Assembly: GCA_023974075.1 (NCBI GenBank)
Contig: CM043807.1
Coordinates: 7,858,676 to 7,922,675, forward strand
DNA from: Chaenocephalus aceratus
Lineage: Eukaryota; Chordata; Actinopteri; Perciformes; Channichthyidae
Length of the DNA: 64,000 nt
Direction: 5' to 3'
The notes beneath the pieces were generated by a model. The model was not told the origin of the DNA, made no database searches, and saw nothing but the letters and a program-made list of their open reading frames with translations. Position 1 is the first letter of the stretch. Each line of letters starts with the position of its first letter. This document shows, in pieces, positions 13,942 through 26,000 of the stretch. Made by a program: the position numbers and the translations under genes.

Positions 13942-13949
13942 GTGTTAGA

Positions 13950-14473
13950 CGGTGGGAAGTAGTGGAGTACAAATGCTTCGTTACTGTACTTAAGTACATT
14001 TTTTACTTTTACTTCTTACATTTTTAACACAAATACCTGTACTTTCTACTTGTTACATTTTCCAAACAGGCTGGTTCCTTTAGTTTGAATGTGTGTTTGG
14101 TGGCGTGATCATTATTATTTTGAGTCATTGCGTGCCTATTGATTTGAACACGATCCGTGTATCCATCATTTCCTGGTCTTCTCTAAAGAAGAGGGACCAA
14201 TGAGAACTTTGTCATGTTGCCGTTGTTCAGCATGGAAACATTCATTAGCTAACAATAACATTATTGTTTTATTAATATAAAGTGAGGTCAGGTACTCTTT
14301 AAAACAGCTGGTATGGGTACTTTTTACTTAAATACATTTCGAAGCCTATACTTATTTACTTTTACTTGAGTAAAGAAGTGTAGTCAGTACTTCTACTTTT
14401 ACCAGAGTATTTTTAAACATGAGTATCTGTACTTCTACTTTAGTAAAGGATGTGTGTACTTTTGCCATCTCTG
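13950..14473. mobile_element. Non-autonomous hAT-type element with 8-bp target duplication
   Basis: A 524-bp element rich in 'acttttact' and 'gtacttaagtac' strings, typical of a very common teleost repeat. Ends are CGGTGGGAAGTAGTGGAGTA and TGCCATCTCTG. Perfect 8-bp direct repeats GTGTTAGA flank it (13942-13949 and 14474-14481), as expected for hAT transposition. It has no coding capacity. Confidence 0.85.
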
Positions 14474-14485
14474 GTGTTAGACATA

Positions 14486-15087
14486 AGCCGCTTTCAAACC
14501 AAGTACTTTGCCGTACTTAGTGCCCAGCACTTAGTACCCGCATGGAACTAAGTACAGATCGCGTTCACACCGGAATAAATTCCCTGAGGGAAGATTACGC
14601 AAATGAAGCCGCTGACGTCACTGCAGGCCGCAAACCACTTCACGGCGTATACTGCCGCCCGAAGTCCCCGACCGGAAGTCCCCAGAGTTGGGGACTGGCT
14701 TCTACTGAAGCCTTCCGGGTAAATCGCCAGAACGCCGACACCTCCTCATCACTCCACCGCTCCAATGTTTTTTTTTGTGTTGCCATAAGTTATTCTCTCT
14801 CCTTTGGTGCGCGGGGCTAATGCTAATAATGCTCTAATGCCAGTAAATACAATGGCGGCTTCACAAAACTTTCAGAGTTTTACGGTGCGTGGTTTGCAAT
14901 TCGCCCAGCCAATCGAAATTGGTACTTTTTTCTTGCCAGGATAGTACCACCTCTCTAGCAGGCACTAAACATGGGGGTAAAAGTTCTCAGAACTAAGTTC
15001 TCTTTTTGGTGTGAACGCAAAATTCCAGGCACTATCGGAACTAAACGGGAAAAGTACGGGTAAAAGTATTCCGGTGTGAAAGCGCCT
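14486..15087. mobile_element. MITE with long imperfect TIRs, ATA target duplication
   Basis: Left end AGCCGCTTTCAAACCAAGTA and the reverse complement of the right end, AGGCGCTTTCACACCGGAAT, match well. ATA flanks at 14483-14485 and 15088-15090 suggest a 3-bp TWA-type duplication, as PIF/Harbinger elements make. It lies 4 bp beyond the downstream target repeat of the neighbouring hAT element. Confidence 0.75.
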
Positions 15088-15090
15088 ATA

Positions 15091-15637
15091 GACTTTACCA
15101 GAGACATGTTGTGACAACTGGACACAGGGATGGAACAAGGTTATTGGGATGACTAAATACCCCCAAAAAGTATAACTTAAAGCACAGCAAATGGCACCAG
15201 ACCAAGCAATACATTGCTCTCAGCTTATAAAGAGAAGTAAGACAGTGATCCCAGGGGAGCCCAATCCCCCCGATTAACCCTCCGAGCTCCTGAGGGAGAG
15301 GGATACCTGTAGATTGCAAGAAATGGTAATTAAAATAAAGTTGATGACTATATCTGGTTTATCTTAGGCGGAAGTTACTGACTACTATCAGGGATAAAAC
15401 ATGTTCAATATTAGGTACCTCTTCCCATCCAACTGTGATTTTACACTTTCACGCATTTTTTGTGGCATTGCTCCTGTTTCCTGTCTGTTTGTGTTTTTAT
15501 TAGACAGAATAAGGAAAGGGAAAACAAAGCCACTATGATTTGGGAGAGAATGCAGCTTATTAGTGCAGTGAACTAATGATACAGCAGGATTTTCTCAATG
15601 TGATATCCCAGCATGCTCAGATTTACTTGGTGATTTC
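15091..15637. other. Intergenic, nothing recognised
   Basis: No frame or repeat recognised up to the truncated LINE start. Confidence 0.45.
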
Positions 15638-18523
15638 AGCCGTGATTGGTTGAGACATGAAGAATATATCAGCATAAATGAGGCCACTCCACCCAGCCAT
15701 ATCAATACTCATATTGCCCGTGGCACAGGCCGAGGAGGTGGAGTTGCAGCAATCTTTGACTCAAGTTTAATTATACCTCCTTTGAAAGTCTCATTTTTAG
15801 TCTTACGCATCCGACCTGGAAAACTTTGCAGCCAATCTTATTTGTTACAGTGTACCGTGCACCAGGTCCTTATTCAGAATTCTTATCAGAATTCTCTGAG
15901 TTTTTATCAACTTTGGTACTTAAAACAGATAAAGTAATTATCGTAGGTGACTTTAATATTCATGTTGACGATGATAAAAATAGCCTTATTGTTGCATTTA
16001 ACTCTATATTAGATTCTGTTGGTTTCCGTCAGAGTGTAAATAAACCAACCCACTGCTATAATCACACTCTCGACCTTGTTCTGACTTATGGTATTGAAAT
16101 TGAGCAACTATTAGTCGAACCGCATAATCCTGCATTATCCGACCATTTCTTAGTAACTTTTGAAGTACTGTTACTAGACTACAAAGCATTAGTCAAAAGC
16201 TCCTGCAGCAGAAACCTATCTGTTAGTGCTATAGCCAAATTTAAGGAAGAGATTCCACCAATACTTAACTCGATAGCATGTCTACATATAAGGGAGGAAA
16301 CGTATACAAAATGTACACCACCCCAAATTGATCATGTTGTTGATAGTGCTACAGATGCGCTGCGAATAAAATTAGACTCTGTTGCTCCTTTGAAAAAGAA
16401 GAAAATAAAACAACATAGATTAGCTCCATGGCATAATGCCGAAACCCGCAAAATAAAGCAAAAGTCGAGACAACTTGAAAGGATATGGCGTTCCACTAAA
16501 CTTGAAGAATCTCGTTTAATTTGGCATATTACTCTCAATGAATATAAGAAAGCACTGCGTAAAGCGAGAGCAGCTTACTACTCTTCATTAATAGATGAGA
16601 ATAAGAATAATGCAAGATTTCTTTTCAGCACTAGGCTGACAGAGAGCCACAGCTCAATTGAGCCTTATATTCCCATAGCACTCAGTAGTAATGATTTAAT
16701 GTGCTTTTTTAACGATAAAATTGTTACTATTCGAAACAAAATTAATGACCTCTTGCCTTTGACCAGTATAGTGTTATCAACAGCTCCCGGAAACGTAAGT
16801 TCTAATATTACACTAGATAGTAAACTTGAATGCTTTTCAGCCATAAACTTTGAACAATGAAATTCAATGATTCTCTCTTAGTTCTAAACCATCAAGGTGT
16901 ATCTTAGACCCAATTCCAACTAAGCTGTTGAAGGAAGTTTTTCCATTAATTAGCACTTCTTTATTAAATATTATGAATATGTCTTTATTATCAGGCTATG
17001 TTCCACAATCATTCAAAGTAGCAGTGATAAAACCGCTTCTTGAAAAGCACAACCTCGATCCAGAGGTTTTAGCCAACTATAGACCTATTTCTAATCTTCC
17101 GTTCCTCTCAAAAATTATTGAGAAAGCAGTCGCAAAACAGTTGTGTGATTACTTAAAAAACAATGATTTATTTGAAGATTTTCAGTCTGGCTTTAAAACA
17201 CATCATAGCACAGAGACAGCTCTAAGTCACAAATTACATTCAAATAGCCTCAGACAAGGGACTTGTCTCTATTCTTGTTTTGCTCGATCTCAGTGCTGCA
17301 TTTGTTTAATGCCTTTGTTTTATGTTGAAACTTGTTGTGTGCCGTGTTGGTCAGGACTCCCTGGAAGAAGAGATCTTGTATCTCAATGGGACATTCCTGG
17401 ATAAATAAAGGATAAATAAAAAAAAAAAAAAAATGTGATACTATCGAGCATGATATTTTATTGCAAAGACTAGAGCACTTAGTTGGCATACAGGGAACTG
17501 CTTTAGGCTGGTTTAGGTCCTATCTATCTGAACGCTCTCAGTTTGTACGTGTCAACGATGAATCTTCCACGCAAACCAAAGTTAGCCATGGAGTGCCACA
17601 GGGCTCAGTGCTCAGACCTATTTTGTTCACATTATATATGCTTCCGTTAGGCAATATTATAAGGAATCATTCTGTACATTTTCATTGTTATGCGGATGAT
17701 ACCCAACTATATTTATCAATCAAGCCTGATGAAATTAATCATCTAAATACAATTCAAGACTGCCTCAAGGACTTAAAAACGTGGATGACCTTAAACTTTT
17801 TGATGTTAAACACGACCAAAACTGAAGTTATTGTACTCGGCCCGAAGAATCTACTAAACAAACTATCTAAAGATATACTAACTATGGATGGCATTAATTT
17901 GGCCTCCAGTGAGACTGTAAGGAATCTTGGTGCTATATTTGATCAGGATTTATCCTTTAACGCCCACATAAAATCAATTTCAAGGACCGCCTACTTCCAT
18001 CTACATAACATTGGAAAAATCAGACATATCTTGCCTCAAAACGATGCAAAGAAACTAGTCCATGCATTTGTTACTTCAAGGCTGGATTATTGTAACTCCT
18101 TATTATCAGGGTGTACCAAGAAGTCAGTTAAGTCGCTTCAGCTGATTCAAAACGCTGCAGCTCGTATACTAACCAGAGTTAGGAAAAGGGACCACATTAC
18201 TCCTGTTCTGGCTGCCTTACACTGGCTCCCTATAGAACATAGGATATAATTTTAAATTCTTCTTCTCGCCTACAAAGCCCTTAATGGGCAGGCGCCATCT
18301 TACCTTAAAGAACCCCTACTGTGCTACTAGGGCATTGCGTTCCAAGAATGCAGGGTTGTTGGTTGTTCCTAGAGTCTCTAAAAGTACAATGGGAGCCAGA
18401 GCCTTTTCTTATCAAGCTCCACATTTGTGGAATCAGCTTCCAGTTTGTGTTCGGGCGGCAGACACCCTATCCGTTTTTAAGAGTGCGCTTAAGACCTTCC
18501 TTTTTGATAAAGCTTATAGTTAG
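15638..18523 (+). pseudogene. L2 LINE endonuclease-reverse transcriptase, broken
   Basis: Residual frames cover, in order: apurinic-type endonuclease pieces (GDFNIHVDD near 15946, SDHFLV near 16138), the linker, RT motifs (ANYRPISNLPFLSKIIEK near 17071, VLLDLSAAF near 17280), the catalytic CYADDTQLYL box near 17689, and the C-terminal HWLPIEHRI and FKSALKTFLFDKAYS strings. Frameshifts lie near 15820 and 16860. An insertion splits the RT at 17305 and a stop follows HWLPIEHRI at 18249. The product cannot be made. In active relatives it nicks target DNA and copies LINE RNA there. Confidence 0.88.
17305..17434 (+). mobile_element. Poly(A)-tailed retroposed 3' fragment inserted in the LINE RT
   Basis: About 130 bp separates the two halves of an RT motif (VLLDLSAAF / TIEHDIL). 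It carries 'gactccctggaagaagagat', 'cttgtatctcaatgggac', 'ggataaataaaggataaata' and a run of A, the common 3' end of a teleost non-LTR retrotransposon or its SINE partner. The possible target repeat (ATTTG / ATGTG) is imperfect. Confidence 0.75.
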
Positions 18524-19081
18524 GGCTGATTAGATTCAGCCCCTAGTTTTGCTGATATAGGCTTAGTTTGTCGGGGGACATCTTACTCCTTTCTTCTCTC
18601 TGTCTATACCTGTGTACTCTCATGTTCCGATTAACCCAGCTTCCCCAAATTTCTTTCTTTTTGGTGTCTATATACGCCGGGATCCGGAGTCATGGATGAT
18701 CCTGTTGCTGCGGTCCTGTGTCCTGGATCGCATGCCCTGGATCTTGAGTCGTGGCTGTGTTCCTGGATCATAAGTCCTGGATGGATATCCTCGTGGATTC
18801 ATCTTCCTATTATACACACATGCATTTCCAAACATTTGGACTATCTATGTTGTAAATGTATTATCTTTTCAATTTACACACGGCATCTATTGCACGTCTG
18901 TCCGTTCTTCCCTTTAAACTGTGGGTTTTCTCTGGAAGTTTTTCCTTGTACGATGTGAGGGTCTAAGGACAGAGGGTGTCGTATTGTCATACTGATATTC
19001 TGTACAAACTCTGAAGTCCACTGTGACAAATGTAACATTTGTGATATTAGGCTATATAAATAAACATTGATTGATTGATTG

Positions 19082-19534
19082 TAACATCCTACGTGGTTGA
19101 CAAACACATTTCAGTGACTTAATGTTGATGTGTTTTTGAAAGGAAAAAAAAAAGAGTTGGAAACATTTGTATAAATTACTCGTTTCTGAAAAATATCCCC
19201 GGTTCATCACAGTGATGCCACCATGGATAGCCGATTTAGTTTGAAAACCTTTTTATAGAGACCTATTAAGACTTTTTTAAGCGTAAAAGTCGCCTTGACG
19301 TCACCCAACGAGTTGTCCGTTTTTGCCATTCACCATCTTGGATTATTTAGATCCAGAATTGACACATGAAAGGTGGAACAAAGTGCACCTGATCTACTTA
19401 AAAATACACTTTAAGATGACCTAAATGTCAACAATTAACTGTAACCCTAACCCTAAACGTAACTCTATGAACATTGTTGGGTACACAATGGCTGTAAAGG
19501 TGAAATTACCTCGCTCAAAAAATTATATTTATAC
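19082..19534. other. Between two LINEs, nothing recognised
   Basis: Contains a short telomere-like string (taaccctaaccctaa near 19441) of only two to three units, which is not a telomere. Confidence 0.45.
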
Positions 19535-20642
19535 TGTTGGAGCTATGTGTAGTTCGGGTGAACTGGGAACGTCTGGAGGAGGCCCAAGTTCAGGAGACCT
19601 TCAACTCACACCTCCGGCGGAGCTTTTCGGGCATTCCTGTGGAGGTTGGGGACATTGAACCAGAGTGGTCGGTGTTCAAAGCCTCTATTGCCGAAGCCGC
19701 GGCGGGGAGCTGTGGTCTCAAGGTCCTAGGTGCCTCAAGGGGCGGTAACCCTCGAACCTCCTGGTGGACACCGGTGGTCAGGGAAGCCGTCCGACTGAAG
19801 AAGGAGGCCTTCAGGGATTTGTTATCCCGGGGGACTCCCGATGCAGTTGCAAGGTACAGACAGGCCCGAAGGGCAGCAGCCTCGTCCGTGGCCGAGGCAA
19901 AGCAGCAGGTGTGGGAGAAGTTCGGAGAAGACATGGAGAAGGACTTTCGGGCGGCACCAAAGTTGTTCTGGAAAACTGTCCGACACCTCAGGAGGGGGAA
20001 GCAGGGAACCATCCAAGCTGTGTACAGTAAGGATGGGACGTTGTTGACCTCAACTGATGGAGTGTTAGGGCGTTGGAAGGAACACTTTGAGGAACTCCTG
20101 AACCCGACAACTCCGCCCTCTATGTTAGAGGCAGAGCTGGAGTATGACGGGGGATCAACACCAATCTCCCGGGGGGAGGTCACTGAGGTCGTCAAACAAC
20201 TCCACAGTGGCAAAGCCCCGGGGGTGGATGAGATCCGCCCGGAAATGCTGAAGGCTCTGGGTGTTGAGGGACTGTCATGGTTGACACGTCTCATCAACGT
20301 TGCGTGGAAGTCGGAAACAGTACCGAAGGAGTGGCAGACCGGGGTGGTGGTTCCCCTTTTTAAAAAGGGGGATCAGAGGGTGTGTGCCAATTACGGAGGC
20401 ATCACACTACTCAGCCTCCCCGGGAAAGTTTACTCTAAGGTACTCGAAAGGAAGGTCAGGCCGATTGTCGAACCTCAGATTGAGGAGGAACAATGCGGAT
20501 TCCGTCCTGATCGTGGAACGACGGATCAGCTTTTTACTCTCGCAAGGATCCTGGAGGGGGCCTGGGAGTACGCTTATCCGGTCTACATGTGTTTTGTAGA
20601 CTTGGAGAAGGCGTATGACCGAGTTCCCAGGGAGCAGAGTTG

Positions 20643-21522
20643 GGTGTAACGCGTTACAAAGTAACGCGTTACTGTAATAATATTACTTGTCGGTAACGGA
20701 GTAGTGTAACGCGTTACTTTTATAATTCAGTAATCACACTACAGTTACTAACATTGCCCCGACACGCGTTACTTCGTTACTTTCTAAAATCAGTCATAAT
20801 CAAACCTCAACAAACACCTGCAAAGAACACTTGCTAAGGTGAAGCTAACGCACATAGCTGTTGTTTATGTATTTCACACACGTAGTCTGTTCTTCTTCTC
20901 TGTCTTCCGGTTGTTGCCTGTTTTGAATGACGAATACACACTACCGCCGCCTGCTGGTAAGGAGAGTTATTGCCACTCACGCATGTGCAGTTCGTACGTG
21001 CTCGGCTGAAGTCTTTGCGGTGTCTGGTTCCAGTGCAACACATGGCCAACACGCAGGAGAACACGCCGACGCAACAGCGTGAGCAGAGATAGACTGCGCA
21101 ACATATACAGATAGCAGGAGACAGAGGACAGCCACGGTCAGATAGCAGGAGACAGAGGACAGCCACGGTCAGATAGCAGGAGACAGAGGACAGCCATGGT
21201 TAGATAGCAGGAGACAGAGGACAGCCACGGTCAGATAGCAGGAGACAGAGGACAGCCACGGTCAGATAGGAAAACATTCAGGATCTGGATCAGTCTTATG
21301 CGACAATGGAAACTGAACTAAAGAGAACATTTGAAACTTTAGCAGTCTGTGTGATCTGCCTGCAGGGAGGGGCGGGCCGGCCCTGCGAGTAAAGTAACGA
21401 GTAAAGTAACGAGTAAAGTAACGAATTACTTTATGTAGAGAGTAACGAAGTAGTGTAATATATTACTTTTTTTAAAAGTAATATGTAATATGTAATATAT
21501 TACTTTTTTTTAGTAACGACCC
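20643..21522. mobile_element. Insertion rich in GTAACGCGTTAC palindromes inside Rex3
   Basis: The left part repeats the self-complementary string GTAACGCGTTAC. The right part is rich in 'aagtaacgagtaa' and 'gtaatatattac' ending in 'agtaacgacccca'. Left GGGTGTAACG and right CGTTACGACCCC are weakly inverted. It fits a common teleost non-autonomous DNA transposon, but I could not define a target duplication, so the edges are approximate. It carries a 31-bp minisatellite. Confidence 0.65.
21110..21270. repeat. 31-bp minisatellite, five copies
   Basis: The unit starts 'gatagcaggagacagaggac' and ends 'agccacggtca'. Copies start at 21110, 21141, 21172, 21203 and 21234, with a partial sixth. Copies are nearly identical, with two changes in the third. 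Confidence 0.95.
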
Positions 21523-22599
21523 CATCTCGGAGTATGGGGTGAGGGGGTCTCTACTCAGGGCCATCCAATCTCTGTACTCCCAAAGTGAGAGCTGTGTCCG
21601 GGTCCTCGGCAGTAAGTCGGACCCATTTCCGGTGAGGGTTGGCCTCCGCCAGGGCTGCGCTTTGTCACCAATCCTGTTTGTAATATACATGGATCGGATT
21701 TCGAGGCGTAGTCGTGGGGGAGGGGGTCTGCAGTTCGGTGGACTAAGGATTGCACCACTGCTTTTTGCAGATGATGTGGTTCTAATGGCTTCATCGTTCT
21801 GCGACCTTCAGCACTCACTGGATCGGTTCGCAACCGAGTGTGAAGCGGCTGGGATGAGGATCAGCACCTCCAAATCTGAGGCCATGGTTCTCAGCAGGAA
21901 ACCGATGGACTCTCCACTCCAAGTAGGGAATGAGTCCTTACCCCAAGTGAAGGAGTGCAAGTATCTCGGGGTCTTGTTCTCGAGTGAGGGAACAATGGAG
22001 CGTGAGATGGGCCGGAGAATCGGAGCAGCGGGAGCGGTACTGCAGTCGCTTTACCGCACCGTTGTGACGAAAAGGGAGCTGAGCCAGAAGGCAAAGCTCT
22101 CTGTCTACCGGGCCATTTTCGTTCCTACCCTCACCTATGGTCATGAAGGATGGGTCGTGACCGAAAGAACGAGATCGCGGATACAAGCGGCCGAGATGGG
22201 TTTTCTCCGCAGGGTGGCTGGTGTCTCCCTTAGGGACAAGGTGAGAAGTTCGGTCATCAGGGAGGGACTCGGAGTTGAGCCGCTCCTCCTTCGCGTCGAA
22301 AGGAGCCAGTTGAGGTGGTTCGGGCACCTAGTTAGGATGCCACCCGGGCGCCTCCCTAGGGAAGTGTTCCAGGCACATCCAGCTGGGAAGAGACCAAGGG
22401 GTAGACCTAGGACCAGGTAGAGGGATTATATCTCTTCGCTGGCCTGGGAGCGCCTTGGGATCCCCCAGTCAGAGCTGGTTGATGTCGCCAGGGAAAAGAA
22501 AGTTTGGGGCTCTCTGCTGGAACTGCTACCCCCGCGACCCGACCACGGATAAGCGGGAGAAGATGGATGGATGGATGGATGGATGGATGTTGGAGCTAT

Positions 22600-23652
22600 A
22601 TATGGGTTTATGTTATTTAACAATTAAACATTTATTTTCTAGCTGTTTTTGTTTGTATTAAAAATGAATAATTATTTATCACAGTTATTTTAGTTGCAGT
22701 AGTTCTCTATGTTTGTATTTTTGAAGGACTTTTGGGCACTGGGTGATTTGGCCACCTGGTGATTAGTACATATTGGACACAGCTGGTGGTGGGATTGGCG
22801 CATCAGTTTGAGGGTTTTTTTTTACCAGTAGAAACTGCCAGAAAGGAAGAAAGGTAAAAATCATTGTTCTATGTATATTATTGGAAATACTTTGATGTAA
22901 GGATATTATTCCCTGCGTAGGATTCGCTTTCTGGTGCCCCAACGGCATTAAGTTACGTTTTTATATTTTATTTATTTGATTAGCCGCTGCATATACCCTA
23001 TTCTAATTATTTATCACTTTTTTACCCTTCAAATAAAAAGAAAGAATGATCCCATAATAACTGCGGTGTCCATGACAGCTATTAACGTCCCACTGACCTT
23101 ATTTCTCTTCACCATTCGAATGACGTGTGCATATTGTCAATTGTTTCCCATGCAAGTGGTTCAAGTTTTCCATTACAGTAACTCTCTGCTGCAGCTGGTT
23201 AGTGGATACTTATGTAAAGGCTAGAAGATCTAAAGAGTTAGGGTTAGGGTCCAGCCTCAGGCAACTTTTAATTGAAGCTCAGAGCCATTATGTAAAAATG
23301 GGGGTCATGACATTAACAGTCCTACTGCGGTTTTCAATCTGAGGAACATCTTATAGCTTCAAGTTGTTGATTTTTGTTTCTTATTAGGAAAATGAAAGTA
23401 AACCAATACTAGTTTTAGCACACACTTGACCAAATGGTGCACTTTTTAGGATTCAGGGCCATATTTATTTCAGGACTGAGGGTCGTTCTGTGTCATTGCG
23501 GGTGATCCAGAGGCAGCTTTGTCGAGTTGCCGGAATTGTCTGTTAATTGAATGCCGGTTTGAGTCACATGGATGACTGAACTTGGCATTGTGATGGAGCA
23601 AGTTCATGTTGACCAATCAAAAACATCCTGTGACAACCCATATACACACAGC
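22600..23652. other. Intergenic, nothing recognised
   Basis: No coding frame of known family and no terminal repeats found. Confidence 0.45.
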
Positions 23653-24055
23653 CAGTGGCGAGCCGTCAGGGCCCTCTAGGCCCTCTGTGAGGGCCTAAGA
23701 TATTCTAAAAAATAATATTTGAAAACATAAAAAAAAAAATGTTCATTAGTTTTACCAAAATAACTTGATTTAATTGTATTTAAAATAAAATGTCCAAAGA
23801 AATAAATCCTTCAACTCTGCCTGTTCAGTTTCTGTTGGAATGTGAAGGGTTAAATGCCGTCTTTGCGAGTTATGTGAAGACGGGAGAGCTTGTTGGTCCC
23901 TCTCTACATTCACAAAGGGCCCGCTATAGTAACTCAATGAGAGAGTAATGTCAAATGACAGTACAATTGACCAATCATATCTTCCCTCTAAATGGGTGGG
24001 CTTTATTTTTGCGGACTTTATGACAAGTTCCACCCGCTGTGAGGTTTATGTGTGG

Positions 24056-25811
24056 TTTATGAGTGGCGAAGTCACGCCCATCTACTTCCGGTCCATGGGA
24101 CCTTATTTCGGAAAAATAATGTATTGAAGTCAATGGAGAGAGAAAACTTATCTTTCCATCCCGTTTGAATTGTGCCATGAATTAAACATATGATGTTTAT
24201 CAATCTTAAAAAATAATTTCCGTGTCAAAAAAGTCACAGTTTGTCGTAAAACTGTTGAAATATAAGACTATGAAAAATACGCAACTAGAAAGACTACAAA
24301 TCCCAGAGTCGCGTAAGTGATGTCACAATTGTTTTCCTCCACTAAGAGATAGCTGAGATCAGCACCATATAGATATAATCTATCTATATGGTGCTGGCTA
24401 AGATAAGATAACTTTAACAAGATGCCTGTGTGCTTAGTACCAGGTTGTTATCATACCAGCTTGAGCCAGGTCTTGCTCGTTCTTTCGCTTCCCGTCTGAT
24501 GAAAGGACCAGGAGTGGCTGGATCAAGTTAGCGACCTAGCTAGCACATTAGTTAGCATTACAGCCTTGTAATTTTTATTATCCTTAATATTAAGTAACAG
24601 TAAGTAACCCAAAATGTTAAACAGTAACGGAGCCTACACACGGCGGCGTGCGTTGCCGCTTGGCGGAGGGCGTGTCTTGAGCTTGGGGAGTCAACGCGAG
24701 CAACCCGACCAACAACCAATCACATGAATGTCCCGCCCCGGACATACAAAGCAAAGCATTCATGCTACATCCATGCTGGCTAAATATACTGTCTATGCTT
24801 GCTAGCTGTTCATTCAAACGAAGTACATATAAACTCCCCAAACACCTCCCCCCATGCCTGGCTCCTCCGGTTTGTATCCCTGTATGTAAAGAGGGACTGG
24901 TCATAGAGTACCGGGTGATTCCCTACCGCCACGATAATTTTCTCCTCCATTTTTTGACATATGGGAAATAACTGCGGTCTGGCTCTCCCAACATACACCC
25001 GGTTTGATTGGCTAGTGCTTGTACTGTCAGATTTACATACGAGGGATTTGATTGGCTGACGCCTCCGTCGAGGCGGCACAAGTAGAACATTGCTCTACTT
25101 TTGCAGAGAGCACCGCGAGAGAAGCTACGCTTTGCTCCCACAATGCAGTTCGGCGAATCGTGACGTCACCCCTTTCAAAGTGAATGGGCAGAAGCGTTGA
25201 AGCACGCACGCCATGTGTGTAGGGGCCGTAAGAGTAGTAGTCATATTTCCTGAACCCTTTGAACAGTACCATCACCGGTGTGATCATTCTATAATACACA
25301 ATTTAAGCCCGGGGGAGAAATGCTAACGCTAGCATCGGCGATCGCCGATCTTTTCTACTTCATGCTATCTGCACAAATGGTTGACATTAAAAATTAAAAA
25401 GACCAGGCAGTTCAGAGAGAATCAAAGGAAGGCAGGCAGGCAGCTTTGCATGACATTCTTCTGGACGTGTTTCATTGTGGTGATAGTTAGGGTAGTCAAT
25501 CGTTTTGTTGACAAGACAGTAGTGACGGCCATCTTGGTGACGTGTGTTGTTCTGCGAGACCAGAGATGTAGTTCATTGAGCGTTTCACACAAACAAATGT
25601 GTTACTTCACAGTTTTACGACACATCTTCTTTTTTTTTGACTTGCAAAATTATCTTTTAAATTGACAAACATCATATGTGTAATTCGTGGCAAAATTCAA
25701 ACGGGATCGAAAGATAATCTTTCTCTCTCCATTGACTTCAATACATAATTTTTTCGAAATAAGGTCCCATGGAGGTCCACCGGAAAGGGAGGGACTTCGC
25801 CTCTCTATAAA
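24056..25811. mobile_element. Element with about 200-bp terminal inverted repeats
   Basis: The left arm (24056-24262) and the right arm (25600-25811, reversed) align almost throughout. Shared strings include 'gtattgaagtcaatggagag', 'catgggaccttatttcg' and 'gtcgtaaaactgt'. No coding capacity. The long arms would form a strong hairpin. Confidence 0.75.
24628..25228. mobile_element. MITE nested in the long-TIR element, TAA target duplication
   Basis: 601 bp with ends CGGAGCCTACACAC and GTGTGTAGGGGCCG (inverted match CGG..CCTACACAC), continuing as an imperfect match into GGCGTGCG. TAA flanks both sides (24625-24627 and 25229-25231), as PIF/Harbinger-type MITEs leave. Confidence 0.72.
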
Positions 25812-26000
25812 GTGCTGTAGTGACGCGTCCTAAAACCCGGAAGTAAGCTGCGCTCGGGATCCCTCGACAAAAAAGCAATGGGATTTCTCCATAGGATTTT
25901 GGAAAATAGCTCGAAATAAGGTCTGTGGAACGAACCTGTTAGATAAATGCACATTTTGTTCAGCCGGATAATCTCCACATGTCTACCCTACTTTTATTAT
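25807..26000. repeat. Solo terminal arm of the 26466-27205 family
   Basis: Shares 'cctaaaacccggaagt', 'atgggatttctccataggat', 'tttggaaaat' and 'ctcgaaataaggtctgtg' with the arms of 26466-27205, but has no partner arm of its own. Confidence 0.7.

Larger units (their letters stand above)
15638..19081 (+). mobile_element. L2-type LINE, 5' truncated, with ATTG tail
   Basis: The element starts inside the endonuclease domain (WLRHEEYISINEATPPSH), passes through reverse transcriptase and ends in a 3' UTR whose last bases are a 'gattgattgattg' repeat after 'ggctatataaataaaca'. Short simple tails of this kind and absence of an obvious target duplication are typical of the L2 clade. The 3' UTR (18524-19081) is homologous to the tails of three other elements here (34913-35802, 41347-42930, 56424-57240). 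A poly(A) retroposed fragment interrupts it at 17305-17434. Confidence 0.88.
19547..22550 (+). pseudogene. Rex3 reverse transcriptase, interrupted
   Basis: The N-terminal part (19547-20642) includes SGKAPGVDEIRPEML, GVVVPLFKKGD, EEQCGFRPDRGTTDQLF and CFVDLEKAYDRVPRE. The second part (about 21525-22420) includes GLRQGCALSPILFVIYMDRI, LLFADDVVLMAS (catalytic DD), TSKSEAMVL and a C-terminal LRWFGHLVRMPPGRLP. The frame between them is broken by an 0.88-kb insertion. A stop at 22418-22420 replaces the tryptophan-type codon usual before RDYISSLAWERLGIPQSEL, which continues in frame. Non-functional. Confidence 0.9.
19547..22587 (+). mobile_element. Rex3 (RTE-clade) LINE, 5' truncated, with 12-bp target duplication
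   Basis: Reverse transcriptase of the fish Rex3/RTE type followed by a short 3' end and a (GATG)n tail (22562-22590), the tail known for Rex3. The 12-mer TGTTGGAGCTAT occurs directly before it (19535-19546) and after it (22588-22599), a clear target-site duplication. The endonuclease half is missing. A separate element (about 20643-21522) is inserted in the RT. Confidence 0.92.

Noticed and set aside
19441..19462. Telomere-like taaccctaaccc
   Set aside because: Only two to three units; not an array.
19590..20297. 235-codon minus-strand open frame
   Set aside because: It is the antisense shadow of the Rex3 reverse transcriptase.
21110..21270. Regular 31-bp repeats resembling a CRISPR array
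   Set aside because: Units are directly adjacent with no spacers, inside a eukaryotic transposon; it is a minisatellite.
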